A DNA stretch of 17,454 bases from Candidatus Nomurabacteria bacterium (GTDB lineage Bacteria > Patescibacteriota > Minisyncoccia > Phycocordibacterales > UBA9973), in assembly GCA_943354205.1 (NCBI GenBank), contig CALRBJ010000009.1:1-17454 (forward strand). Direction: 5' to 3'. Shown in pieces: positions 1 through 7,118 of the stretch. The notes beneath the pieces were generated by a model. The model had not been told where the DNA came from. It ran no database searches and was given only the letters and a program-made list of their open reading frames with translations. Both the position numbers and the translations under genes were made by a program. Within the stretch, counting starts at the first letter, position 1, and the number at the start of each line of letters is the position of its first letter.

Positions 1-27
1 GAGCAGTCTCCAGTGATTAAAATCTCT

Positions 28-57
28 AAAAAACAAAAAACCCCGCAAACAGCGGGG
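28..57 (-). terminator. Intrinsic terminator of lysS, possibly bidirectional
   Basis: A perfect 6-bp GC stem (CCCCGC at 41-46 with GCGGGG at 52-57) has a 5-base loop. Read on the minus strand it is followed by a long T-rich tract (TTTTTTG then TTTTTT, positions 40-28). It begins 8 bases after the lysS stop codon, so it ends the long minus-strand block. The plus-strand side also has a shorter T tract (58-67), so it may also stop a gene entering from the left edge. Confidence 0.9.
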
Positions 58-65
58 ATTTTTAT

Positions 66-1538
66 TTAATCATTCTTTGGGCGCATGGTTGGGAAGAAGA
101 TGACTTCTTTTATGTTTTGCGTATCGGTCAGGAACATGACGAGGCGATCAATACCGATGCCTACTCCGCCAGCCGGAGGCATGCCATATTCCATGGCTTC
201 GATAAAATCAGCGTCGAAATTTTGCGCTTCATCATCGCCCGCTTTTTTATTTTCTTCTTCGCTCATAAATCGGCCCTTTTGGTCGATCGGGTCGTTCAAT
301 TCGGAAAAGGCTTTGGCGAGTTCTATTCCCCCCGCGACCAGCTGAAATGCATCTACTAATTTTTCATTCTTGGTTTGGCGTTTTGCTAAAGGTAAATATT
401 CTACCGGGTAGTCCACGATAAATGTAGGCTGGATTATTTTTGGTCGGCAGGTTTTTTTATAAATCATATCCAAAAGTTTTGGAATGCTCTCGCCGCCCTT
501 CACATCGATGCCGAGCTGTTTAGCTTTGAGCGCCAAATCTTCCGCGCTGGCTGATTCTGGATTCTCCAAAAGCGCTCCGCGACGGAGCAAATCATAGTAC
601 GAAATGACTGCGAACTTTTTAGAAAAGTCTATGCTCTCACCCGCGTATTCGATGCTTTCTTTTTCAAAAACATTTTTTACGATAGAGCGAAGCATGCTCT
701 CTACAAATTTCATTTGCTTCGGCGCGTCGGAGTATGCTTCATAAAATTCCACCATCGTAAATTCCGGATTGTGGGTCACATCTATCCCCTCATTTCTAAA
801 ATCGCGGGCGATTTCGTAGACCTTTGGGAAGCCGGCGATGAGCATTCTCTTTAAATAAAGCTCGTCGGAAATGCGCAAATACATATCGATGTCCAAAGAG
901 TTGTGATGGGTGACAAAAGGAAGGGCGGTGGCTCCCCCGGCGAGGGCTTGGAGGGCCGGAGTTTCAACTTCTAAATAACCAGCTTTGTCTAGAATTTTGC
1001 GCATCTCGGTGACTATTTTTGAGCGAGCGATAAAACGCTCTTTTACTTCGGAGGACATGAGCGCATCGAGATATCTACGGCGAAAACGCTCCTCAGTGTC
1101 TTGCAAGCCATGCCATTTCTCGGGCAATGGACGCAAACTCTTTGAAAGCATTCGCCATGATTCTACAGCTAAAGTTTTTTCCTCTCGTTTAGTAGTAAAA
1201 AGCGCTCCTGTGATTTCAACAAAGTCGCCGATGTCTACCGTAGATTCAAAAAGTTCAAAATCTCTCGCATCAACATCTTCCTTTTTTAAAAGCGCTTGGA
1301 ATTTTCCTGTGCCGTCGTCTATATTAAAAAATATCAAACCACCCTGCGCGCGGATAGCCATGATTCGCCCGCCCAAGGTGAGAGCCTTGCCCTTTTTAGA
1401 AAGCTTTTCAAAATCTTCTATAACGGTCGCGACCTCGTGGCTAATATTAGAATCGATAGGATACGGATTTATTCCAGCGCTCTTTAATGATTCTAATTTT
1501 GCCAATCTCGCTTCCCTGATTTCTTCGATTGAAGCCAT
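66..1538 (-). CDS. lysS: Lysyl-tRNA synthetase, class II
   Basis: This 490-residue enzyme charges tRNA-Lys with lysine in the cytoplasm, and its length is usual for bacterial class II LysRS. An N-terminal OB-fold anticodon-binding domain spans about residues 53-140. The class II core follows: motif 1 around 183-196 (GYLEVETPALQ), motif 2 around 240-269 (ARDFRNEG then THNPEFTMVEFYEAY) and motif 3 near the C-terminus (GVGIGIDRLVMF). The lysine-pocket signature GGATALPF and THHN are in place. The ATG at 1538 lies 3 bases after the greA stop, so lysS is almost certainly co-transcribed with greA. A -10-like TAGAAT also lies 5 bases before the ATG, so a second leaderless start is possible. A strong terminator follows the stop. 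Nothing appears truncated. Confidence 0.97.
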   Translation of the reverse strand: MASIEEIREARLAKLESLKSAGINPYPIDSNISHEVATVIEDFEKLSKKGKALTLGGRIMAIRAQGGLIFFNIDDGTGKFQALLKKEDVDARDFELFESTVDIGDFVEITGALFTTKREEKTLAVESWRMLSKSLRPLPEKWHGLQDTEERFRRRYLDALMSSEVKERFIARSKIVTEMRKILDKAGYLEVETPALQALAGGATALPFVTHHNSLDIDMYLRISDELYLKRMLIAGFPKVYEIARDFRNEGIDVTHNPEFTMVEFYEAYSDAPKQMKFVESMLRSIVKNVFEKESIEYAGESIDFSKKFAVISYYDLLRRGALLENPESASAEDLALKAKQLGIDVKGGESIPKLLDMIYKKTCRPKIIQPTFIVDYPVEYLPLAKRQTKNEKLVDAFQLVAGGIELAKAFSELNDPIDQKGRFMSEEENKKAGDDEAQNFDADFIEAMEYGMPPAGGVGIGIDRLVMFLTDTQNIKEVIFFPTMRPKND

Positions 1539-1541
1539 AAT

Positions 1542-2009
1542 TTATTCTATGTCTATAATTTTATAATTGATGACACCCGATGGAGTCTTGAATGATATTG
1601 TATCACCTTTTTTCTTGCCATAGAGCGCAGCGCCGAGCGGAGATGCGTTCGAGATCTTGCCAGATGCCATATCGGCTTCTTCGGCGCCGACGATTTGGTA
1701 TTTCTTTTTTTCTTTTGCGTCTTCTTTGGAAACGATAACGGTCGAGCCTACTTCTACCGAGGTCGAGTGATGCTTGGAGACCACCTTAGAAGTAGTGAGG
1801 ATATTTTTGATTTTAGTGATGCGATCTTCCAATTTTGCTTGGTCGTCGCGAGCCTGGTGATATTCGGCATTTTCAGAAAGATCGCCCAGAGATTTGGCAA
1901 ACTCGAGGGCGTCGAGAATTTCCTTGCGTTTAGTGGTTTTGAGCTCTTCCAATTCTGCCAGCAAGGCCTGTTTCTTCTCTTCGGTTATGTATTGATCACC
2001 AGAATTCAT
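1542..2009 (-). CDS. greA: Transcript cleavage factor GreA
   Basis: This 155-residue protein has the usual GreA length. It enters the secondary channel of RNA polymerase and stimulates cleavage of backtracked RNA. Residues 1-75 form the N-terminal coiled-coil hairpin. Its tip carries the conserved acidic motif GDLSENAEYHQAR, where D43 and E46 correspond to the catalytic acidic pair of E. coli GreA. The rest is the FKBP-like C-terminal domain (VGSTVIV, SPLGAALYGKKKGD). The gene is 40 bases downstream of mrdA and has its own good promoter in that gap. lysS follows after 3 bases. No Shine-Dalgarno precedes the ATG, and the -10 box is only 8 bases upstream, so a leaderless mRNA is expected. Confidence 0.96.
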   Translation of the reverse strand: MNSGDQYITEEKKQALLAELEELKTTKRKEILDALEFAKSLGDLSENAEYHQARDDQAKLEDRITKIKNILTTSKVVSKHHSTSVEVGSTVIVSKEDAKEKKKYQIVGAEEADMASGKISNASPLGAALYGKKKGDTISFKTPSGVINYKIIDIE

Positions 2010-2017
2010 TAACCGCT

Positions 2018-2046
2018 ATTCTATAAAAAAATCGCCGAAAAGTCAA
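2018..2046 (-). promoter_or_regulatory. Promoter of greA-lysS (leaderless geometry)
   Basis: On the minus strand there is a -35 TTGACT (2046-2041), a 17-base spacer and a -10 TAGAAT (2023-2018). Eight bases then separate it from the greA ATG. The expected start of transcription falls within about 2 bases of the ATG, leaving no room for a ribosome binding site. Confidence 0.7.
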
Positions 2047-2049
2047 AAA

Positions 2050-3756
2050 CTACTTAAAATACTCCGGAGTGTACATTTCCATATTTTCCACGATTTCGCG
2101 CATGGCGGTGGTGGCGCCGTCTTTGTTTTTAGAAGAGGAAGCCTCCATCATGATGGTAAAGGCATAGCGCGGATTATCGTATGGGAAAAAGCCGATAATC
2201 CAAGAGTTTATGCGGTCGAATTTTATACCCACTTGGGCGGTACCAGTCTTACCGGCGATTTGCACATAGGGCACATTTATGGCGACAGCGGTTCCACTAG
2301 TCACCGTTTGGCGCATGCCTTCTTTTACAATTTGAAAATATGATGGGTCGATGCCGACGGAAACACTTTTTTGCATGCTTTCATCTTTGTATAAAATGTG
2401 CGGAGTGAGAAGTGTGCCATCGTTTGCGATAGCGCCCACCGCGCGAAGCATTTCTATCGGAGTGACCTGTGTACCATACTGGCCAATCGCAGTGTGATAA
2501 GTATCACCCAAGCGCCAAATATCGCCTTTGAAATTTTTAGCTTTCCATGCTGGATTCGGGATGACGCCGGAGGATTCGCCGGGTAGATCTACGCCGGTCT
2601 TTTGATCGAGAGCAAAGAGTTTAGAATATTTTTCTAAGTTTGAAATACCCAAACCTTTTTGGTCTCCATATCCACCACCGATTTCATAAAAATAAACGTC
2701 GGAAGACACGGCGATCGCTTTGCGCATATCTACATTTCCGAAAATACCGTGGTCGTTGAAGACCGATGGGTGTTTGGGATCGAATGGGTTCGGCACGCTA
2801 ATAGATCCGGTGGTATAAATAGTTTTCAGAGGATCAATTATTTTTTCATTAAGCGCGGCTAGTGAGAAAAATGGCTTGACGATCGAACCCGGAGTGTATA
2901 GACCAGATAGTGCGCGATTTAGATAAAACCTTTTTGTAGAATCATTGTAAGAATTTATTATGGCAGAGTTGGACCCAGCGGAAAGAATCTCTGAATTATA
3001 TTCCGGATAGCTCGTCATAGCTAAAAGCTCTCCACTATTTATATCCATCATGAGCCCTGCCCCTCCGGTAAAGCCCGCGCTCTCGGCCAGATTTTTTATA
3101 CCTTTATAAAAAATGCTTTCTAGTTTCGAATCGATAGACAGAAAAATATTTTGTCCATCGATTGGCGGGTTTGTGATATTTTCAGACTGCACTTTTCCGC
3201 CCACGTTTACCTCCACTATCTTTTCACCATTTACACCGGAGAGCTTTGTATTGAACTGCCTTTCTACTCCGGCCATGCCCTTGAAGTCGGCGCGGTCTTT
3301 CAAGTACACTCCGTTTTTATCTTTTTTCGGATAGCTCACATAGCCTAGCAGATGCCCAAAGCCAGGGTTTTTTATGTACGACCTCATGGCAAAATCGCTA
3401 CCCTCAGCGCCGGCTTCGTTTGTAGCGAGGGCGACGCCATTTCTATCGTAGATCACTCCGCGTGAAGAAAAAATCGGAGTCTTGTTCAAGCTATTGTTTT
3501 CACTCCTGTGTTTGTATGTCTCGCCGTGAGCCACCTCGAGCATCCAAATCCTAGAAAAAAAAACCGCACACATGATCGACAAGAATACTGCGACAAAACT
3601 AAAAGTCTTTTTAGAAATCGGACGCTCCATCCTGCCTTCGAATTGCTGGGTGTCGAAATCTGGTAGATTTTTCGCATCCATAAATATCTCGTCGGGTTCG
3701 ACCATACTGCTTCGTTTTCTTTTCTTTATTTTGTTTAATCTAAAAATTCTAATCAT
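2050..3756 (-). CDS. mrdA: Penicillin-binding protein 2, elongasome DD-transpeptidase
   Basis: A class B penicillin-binding protein that cross-links peptidoglycan during elongation, anchored in the inner membrane. The chosen ATG at 3756 overlaps the mreD stop by 8 bases, giving 568 residues; an upstream in-frame ATG at 3783 would only add a tail inside mreD. In that numbering one membrane helix lies at about 49-70. The pedestal motif SSRGVIYDRNGVALATN follows at about 97-113. The transpeptidase motifs are all present: SIVK with nucleophile S291, SSD at 351-353 (the SxN motif; SSD is common in this family) and KTGTA at 503-507. Only about 20 residues separate LATNEAG from HLLGYVS, where PBP2 usually has a much longer head subdomain, so the pedestal is shortened. 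No rodA is in the window. mrdA alone or pbpA would be equivalent names. Confidence 0.93.
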   Translation of the reverse strand: MIRIFRLNKIKKRKRSSMVEPDEIFMDAKNLPDFDTQQFEGRMERPISKKTFSFVAVFLSIMCAVFFSRIWMLEVAHGETYKHRSENNSLNKTPIFSSRGVIYDRNGVALATNEAGAEGSDFAMRSYIKNPGFGHLLGYVSYPKKDKNGVYLKDRADFKGMAGVERQFNTKLSGVNGEKIVEVNVGGKVQSENITNPPIDGQNIFLSIDSKLESIFYKGIKNLAESAGFTGGAGLMMDINSGELLAMTSYPEYNSEILSAGSNSAIINSYNDSTKRFYLNRALSGLYTPGSIVKPFFSLAALNEKIIDPLKTIYTTGSISVPNPFDPKHPSVFNDHGIFGNVDMRKAIAVSSDVYFYEIGGGYGDQKGLGISNLEKYSKLFALDQKTGVDLPGESSGVIPNPAWKAKNFKGDIWRLGDTYHTAIGQYGTQVTPIEMLRAVGAIANDGTLLTPHILYKDESMQKSVSVGIDPSYFQIVKEGMRQTVTSGTAVAINVPYVQIAGKTGTAQVGIKFDRINSWIIGFFPYDNPRYAFTIMMEASSSKNKDGATTAMREIVENMEMYTPEYFK

Positions 3757-4021
3757 ATTTTCTAAGCAATTTCTCGCGCGCAAACTGCGCGACCATATAC
3801 AAAACCATAGCAGAAATAGTGACTATGCCAAAATGCGCGACATGGCTGTCAGACGCTCCGTAGAATAAATCAAAAATAAAAGCGATAGCGACTCCTTCCC
3901 AATACTTTTTATAAAAGATGATCAAAGTCGTGCCCAAAAGAGCACTCACCCAAAATGGCATGGTGAAAATAAAAACGAGTAGTGTGCATCCGAGAATGGT
4001 TCTGGTCAAACTTTTTCTCAT
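3749..4021 (-). CDS. mreD: MreD-like small membrane protein
   Basis: A 90-residue protein that is almost entirely hydrophobic, with about three membrane segments (roughly residues 8-36, 43-54 and 62-80). The motif FIFDLFYGASDS at about 48-59 matches the DL..G turn of MreD, the elongasome membrane protein. Full MreD is about 160 residues, so this is a short form. Its ATG overlaps the stop of the upstream gene as ATGA, and its 3' end overlaps the mrdA start, so the three genes appear translationally coupled. The assignment rests on the motif and on position directly before PBP2 and is less secure than for mrdA. Confidence 0.65.
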   Translation of the reverse strand: MRKSLTRTILGCTLLVFIFTMPFWVSALLGTTLIIFYKKYWEGVAIAFIFDLFYGASDSHVAHFGIVTISAMVLYMVAQFAREKLLRKYD

Positions 4022-4851
4022 CGTCTAAAAATCTTGCGCCAAATAAAGCGCAACACAAGGAATAATACGAGAGCAGAGAGTCCGTAGAAGACTATTTTAC
4101 TCCCGACTAAAAATGCCCATGCTTGGAGCGCAAACATTTTTAGATAATCGAGTGGCCGGTCGCCAAATTTTTGTTTGGTCGGCAAAGTATTTTTGGGCGC
4201 GTCTTTGGAGGGAAGAATGGTTAGAGAATTTTTGAGCTCGCCGATTTTCGTGTCAGTTGATTTAGAATTCGCATCGCGCCAATTCTCGACTCCGCCGAAA
4301 ACAGAGCTTGCGATTTCTTTTACTGGCGCGGGGATGATATCGCTCGCGGTCTTTTCTACCTTACCTACTTGGTCGAAAACCGTATCGACAGTCTTTGTGG
4401 TGTCATCGGTCGGCCGAAAGACGACTTTGTGTTCGATGAATTGCTTGCTCTCCGGAGTTTCATTTTTTGTGATCGTGATAGTTTCAGATTTGCCAGCTTT
4501 GTCTATGATGTGAGCGTTTTGAATAGAAGCAGAAATATTGTGATTGCCAGAAGTGACCTGCCAAACGATAGATATATCTGACACAGTGCCAGGCTCAGCC
4601 TTGAAATCTTTTTTACCGAGAAGAACTTCTCCGTCCATAAACACTACCGTACCGTAGAGAGTTTGGCTTTCATTGTCGTAGACAATAGTGTGGATTTTTA
4701 CTACGTCGCCCTCCACTAAAGGCTCTTTGGAATACCAAATAGTAGAAGGAATTATCCCACCGTTTTGAACGACGGTGATGGCGCTCACTCCACGAGCAAA
4801 GATAAAAGAAAAAATAACCGCTGTATAGAGTAGTGTTTTCTTTAAATTCAT
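4018..4851 (-). CDS. Exported Ig-like protein of unknown function with C-terminal anchor
   Basis: I do not recognise this 277-residue protein. A signal peptide covers residues 1-24 (cleavage probably after GVSA). Residues about 26-131 look like an Ig/CARDB-type beta sandwich with alternating hydrophobic strands (VVKIHTIVYDNE, GTVVFMDGEVLL, ISIVWQVTSGNHNISASI). A Ser/Thr/Lys-rich linker follows, and a membrane helix at about 250-271 ends in a basic tail (WRKIFRR). It should face outward while held in the membrane. It is first in a coupled trio with mreD and mrdA, the slot where mreC usually sits, but I see no MreC similarity. A role in wall elongation is inference from context. An extended -10 box lies 6 bases before the ATG, so its message is probably leaderless. 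Confidence 0.8.
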   Translation of the reverse strand: MNLKKTLLYTAVIFSFIFARGVSAITVVQNGGIIPSTIWYSKEPLVEGDVVKIHTIVYDNESQTLYGTVVFMDGEVLLGKKDFKAEPGTVSDISIVWQVTSGNHNISASIQNAHIIDKAGKSETITITKNETPESKQFIEHKVVFRPTDDTTKTVDTVFDQVGKVEKTASDIIPAPVKEIASSVFGGVENWRDANSKSTDTKIGELKNSLTILPSKDAPKNTLPTKQKFGDRPLDYLKMFALQAWAFLVGSKIVFYGLSALVLFLVLRFIWRKIFRR

Positions 4852-4857
4852 AAGGCT

Positions 4858-4866
4858 ATTATAGCA
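4858..4866 (-). promoter_or_regulatory. Extended -10 promoter of the Ig-like/mreD/mrdA operon
   Basis: On the minus strand, TGC followed by a perfect TATAAT (4863-4858) forms an extended -10 box. The ATG is 6 bases further on. No clear -35 is visible, as expected for extended -10 promoters. The box lies inside a small dyad, GCTAT-T-ATAGC. Confidence 0.6.
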
Positions 4867-4868
4867 GA

Positions 4869-5330
4869 CTATTTAACAGTCAGAGTGCCTTTCATACCCA
4901 TAGCTCGGTGCGAACCGATGGAGCAATAATACTCGAAAGTACCAGCGCGGTCGGCCACAAAAGTGATCGCTTGCTCTTTGCCCGAGCTTAAAACAGATGT
5001 CATGGCATGAAATTCGTCGATTCTAAAATCGTGCATACCTTCGGTATTTTTAAAAATTATTTTTACCGTGTCGCCTTTGTTTGCCGAAAGGGTCGAAGGA
5101 GAAAAAGCAAAGTTTGAGCCAGAAACGGTAAATTCTTTCGTCGTAGCTGTAGTCGTATTTGTAGTGGTGCTGTCAGCTTCCATGGTATCCACATCAGTAC
5201 CAGAAGCTTGTGTGCCTACTTGGTCATTTGTCTGCATTGTATTTGTTGGTGCTGGTTTGCTCTTCATTAAAAAATATCCGCCGACCAAAACCACTGCGAT
5301 ACCCAAAACTGAAAGTAATGTTTTATTCAT
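4869..5330 (-). CDS. Membrane-anchored cupredoxin (blue copper domain)
   Basis: A 153-residue protein. A hydrophobic N-terminal segment (residues 4-21) is followed by KSKPAP, probably an uncleaved anchor. A low-complexity linker rich in Thr, Ser, Asp and Gln runs over 28-66. Residues 67-153 are a cupredoxin fold (FTVSGSNFAFSPSTLSANKGDTVKI). The type 1 copper ligands appear complete: H100 (GMHDFRI), C136 and H141 (CSIGSH), and M146 or M144 as axial ligand. The C-x4-H-x4-M spacing resembles sulfocyanin-like proteins more than plastocyanin. The likely role is electron transfer or copper binding outside the membrane, but the partner is unknown and no oxidase gene is nearby. It lies between the ABC-F gene and the Ig-like operon with its own promoter. 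Confidence 0.88.
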   Translation of the reverse strand: MNKTLLSVLGIAVVLVGGYFLMKSKPAPTNTMQTNDQVGTQASGTDVDTMEADSTTTNTTTATTKEFTVSGSNFAFSPSTLSANKGDTVKIIFKNTEGMHDFRIDEFHAMTSVLSSGKEQAITFVADRAGTFEYYCSIGSHRAMGMKGTLTVK

Positions 5331-5364
5331 ATAATTTATTTTTAGCTTATTTGTAATTGTAGAA

Positions 5365-5373
5365 ATTATAACA
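5365..5373 (-). promoter_or_regulatory. Extended -10 promoter of the cupredoxin gene
   Basis: TGT followed by a perfect TATAAT (5370-5365) on the minus strand forms an extended -10 box. A weak TTGGGG (5392-5387) lies 16 bases upstream as a possible -35. The predicted leader is about 27 bases, A/T-rich and without a Shine-Dalgarno, so this start differs from the leaderless ones in the window. Confidence 0.55.
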
Positions 5374-5380
5374 CGAGCGA

Positions 5381-6853
5381 CTAATTCCCCAATTCCAATT
5401 TTTCGTCTATGCGGATTTGGTGCACAAATTCAGGCACGTGCGAGACGAGTATCATCGCCCCTTGGTATTGGTCGAGCGCTTTGGCGATGACCGGCAGGTG
5501 GCGGAAGTTTATATGGTTGGTCGGTTCGTCTAGTATCAAAAGCCCGGGCGCCTCTATCACCAAGCGGGCGAAAGCCACCAAGCCCTTCTGCCCTTCCGAG
5601 AGCGAGCCGATTTTGGTATGCGCCATATCGGCAGTGATGAGAAAGCCGGCCATGATAGAGCGGATTTTTTCTTCATCTATGCGGCCGGTGATAGCGAGCG
5701 AGACATCGGCGAGGGATTTGTAAGCGCTGTCGTTGAAATTGAGCGTAGAGAAATCTTGGCGATAATAACCCACGCGAATGTTTGGAGAAATGATGGCGCC
5801 TTCGGCTTTGCCACTGGCGAGCGATTCTAGGAGCGTGCTTTTGCCGATGCCATTTGGACCTGATAAAAGTAGATGTTGTTTCTTGCGTAGTTTTATATTG
5901 GCTTTTACTTTTTTTGGTTTGCCATTTTTAAAAATTGAAAGCGAAGAAATGGTCACGATGTCGCCATTGATGTCTTCCTGCACGGGGATAGTAAACGGGC
6001 GGATAGTTTTGTCTTCTTTGCGCACATCTACCTTTTCTTCTTCCAAATCCTCCGCCAATTCGCGCATGCGCTTGGCTACTGCACGCAGGTTTCCACCTTT
6101 CATGGCGAAAGCATTGGCCTGTTCTTTTTTGGCCAAGATTTCTTTGGAGAGCTGGGCGTTCTTTCTATTCTCGCGCTCGAGTCGCGCCGCTATTTGGTCG
6201 CGCACATCGGTATAGTTGCCCACGTATTGTTCTATCTTTCTGGTGTAGACATCTAAATAAAGCACCGCATCGGTAAAAGCGTTTAGGAATGCCGCATCGT
6301 GCGAAATCACAATCACGGTCTTTTTATAACTCACCAAAAAATCAGTTAGGTGCGAGATGCCGGCTTTGTCCAAATTATTCGTCGGTTCGTCTAGTAATAA
6401 AATATCGGGCTCTTGAATCAGCGCCGAGGCCAAGAGCAAGCGCGCCTGTTGTCCGCCTGAAAATGTTTTTATTATTCGGTCGTGCACTTTGGCATGGCCT
6501 TTTAAGTTTACGATTTCCAACACCTCGTCTATCCGCGGGTCTATATCATAAATTTTTTCTTTAAAACATTTCAAGAAAAAGTCCCGCACGGTCAAATCCA
6601 TTTCATCGCGCGGGATGACTTGGCGAGAAAGGGCGATAGTCGTCTTTTGCGCGAGGTTTATATTCCCTTCCTCCGGTGTGAGCGCTCCGGTGATGAGGCC
6701 AAAGAGCGTGCTTTTACCCGCGCCATTCTGCCCCATTATCGTCACCTTCATGCCTCGGCGAATAGAAAAATCCACCGCTTCCAATATCGGTTTGTTGTGC
6801 CCGTATTCAAATGAAACTTTTTCAAATCGTATTACGACTTCGCCGTGGGCCAT
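5381..6853 (-). CDS. ABC-F family ATPase (ribosome-associated type)
   Basis: A 490-residue protein with two ABC ATPase domains in one chain and no membrane segments, the hallmark of ABC-F proteins, which bind the ribosomal E site. Domain 1 has Walker A GQNGAGKST (41-49), signature SGGQ (132-135) and Walker B LLLDEPTNNLD (152-162). A charged helical linker at about 215-285, rich in Lys, Glu and Arg, is the P-site tRNA interaction motif region. Domain 2 has Walker A GPNGIGKST (332-340), signature LSEGQ (418-422) and Walker B LLILDEPTNHIN (438-449). Both catalytic glutamates are kept. The second signature, SEGQ, is a mild variant. Whether it acts as an EttA-like factor or gives antibiotic resistance cannot be told from sequence. 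It follows tRNA-Gln and dnaX but has its own promoter. Confidence 0.93.
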   Translation of the reverse strand: MAHGEVVIRFEKVSFEYGHNKPILEAVDFSIRRGMKVTIMGQNGAGKSTLFGLITGALTPEEGNINLAQKTTIALSRQVIPRDEMDLTVRDFFLKCFKEKIYDIDPRIDEVLEIVNLKGHAKVHDRIIKTFSGGQQARLLLASALIQEPDILLLDEPTNNLDKAGISHLTDFLVSYKKTVIVISHDAAFLNAFTDAVLYLDVYTRKIEQYVGNYTDVRDQIAARLERENRKNAQLSKEILAKKEQANAFAMKGGNLRAVAKRMRELAEDLEEEKVDVRKEDKTIRPFTIPVQEDINGDIVTISSLSIFKNGKPKKVKANIKLRKKQHLLLSGPNGIGKSTLLESLASGKAEGAIISPNIRVGYYRQDFSTLNFNDSAYKSLADVSLAITGRIDEEKIRSIMAGFLITADMAHTKIGSLSEGQKGLVAFARLVIEAPGLLILDEPTNHINFRHLPVIAKALDQYQGAMILVSHVPEFVHQIRIDEKLELGN

Positions 6854-6861
6854 AGGGTCTT

Positions 6862-6889
6862 ACTTTACATTGTTTTTGATGAAATTCAA
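6862..6889 (-). promoter_or_regulatory. Promoter of the ABC-F gene (leaderless geometry)
   Basis: On the minus strand there is TTGAAT (6889-6884), a 16-base spacer and TAAAGT (6867-6862). Eight bases then separate it from the ATG. No Shine-Dalgarno is visible. Confidence 0.5.
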
Positions 6890-6957
6890 AATTAAAAGAT
6901 ATCAATAATCTTTTCTAATTCAGATTGGATTTTGACATAATCAAATTCTGCGCAAGG

Positions 6958-7028
6958 CTGGGGTACATGGATTCGAACCACGATTAAAGGCTTCAAAGGC
7001 CTCTGTCCTACCATTAGACGATACCCCA
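6958..7028 (-). tRNA. tRNA-Gln (anticodon UUG)
   Basis: A complete 71-nt cloverleaf on the minus strand. The acceptor stem TGGGGTA pairs with TACCCCA, with G as discriminator. The D stem is GTC/GAC. The anticodon stem GAGGC/GCCTT encloses the loop CTTTGAA, giving anticodon TTG, which reads CAA. The T arm has CGTGG/CCATG around TTCGAAT. The U1-A72 pair is typical of bacterial tRNA-Gln. The 3' CCA is not encoded (the next bases are CCT), so CCA must be added after transcription. It lies 90 bases downstream of dnaX on the same strand and could be transcribed with it. Confidence 0.96.
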
Positions 7029-7118
7029 GCACTGCGTACAATTTTTTAAAATCTGATATAGCTTATCTTTTTTACGGCCAAATTACAACTACTTCTTTTC
7101 GTGAAATCATAATTTTAG

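Noticed and set aside
1748..1795. 9-bp inverted repeat (CTACTTCTA/TAGAAGTAG) in greA
   Set aside because: Perfect but short, with a 30-base loop and no internal palindromes. The encoded protein is normal GreA with no extra loop, so I treat it as chance.
3757..3783. mrdA start at 3783
   Set aside because: It lies further inside mreD and adds nine residues unlike a PBP2 N-terminus. The ATG at 3756, overlapping the mreD stop, is the usual coupling arrangement.
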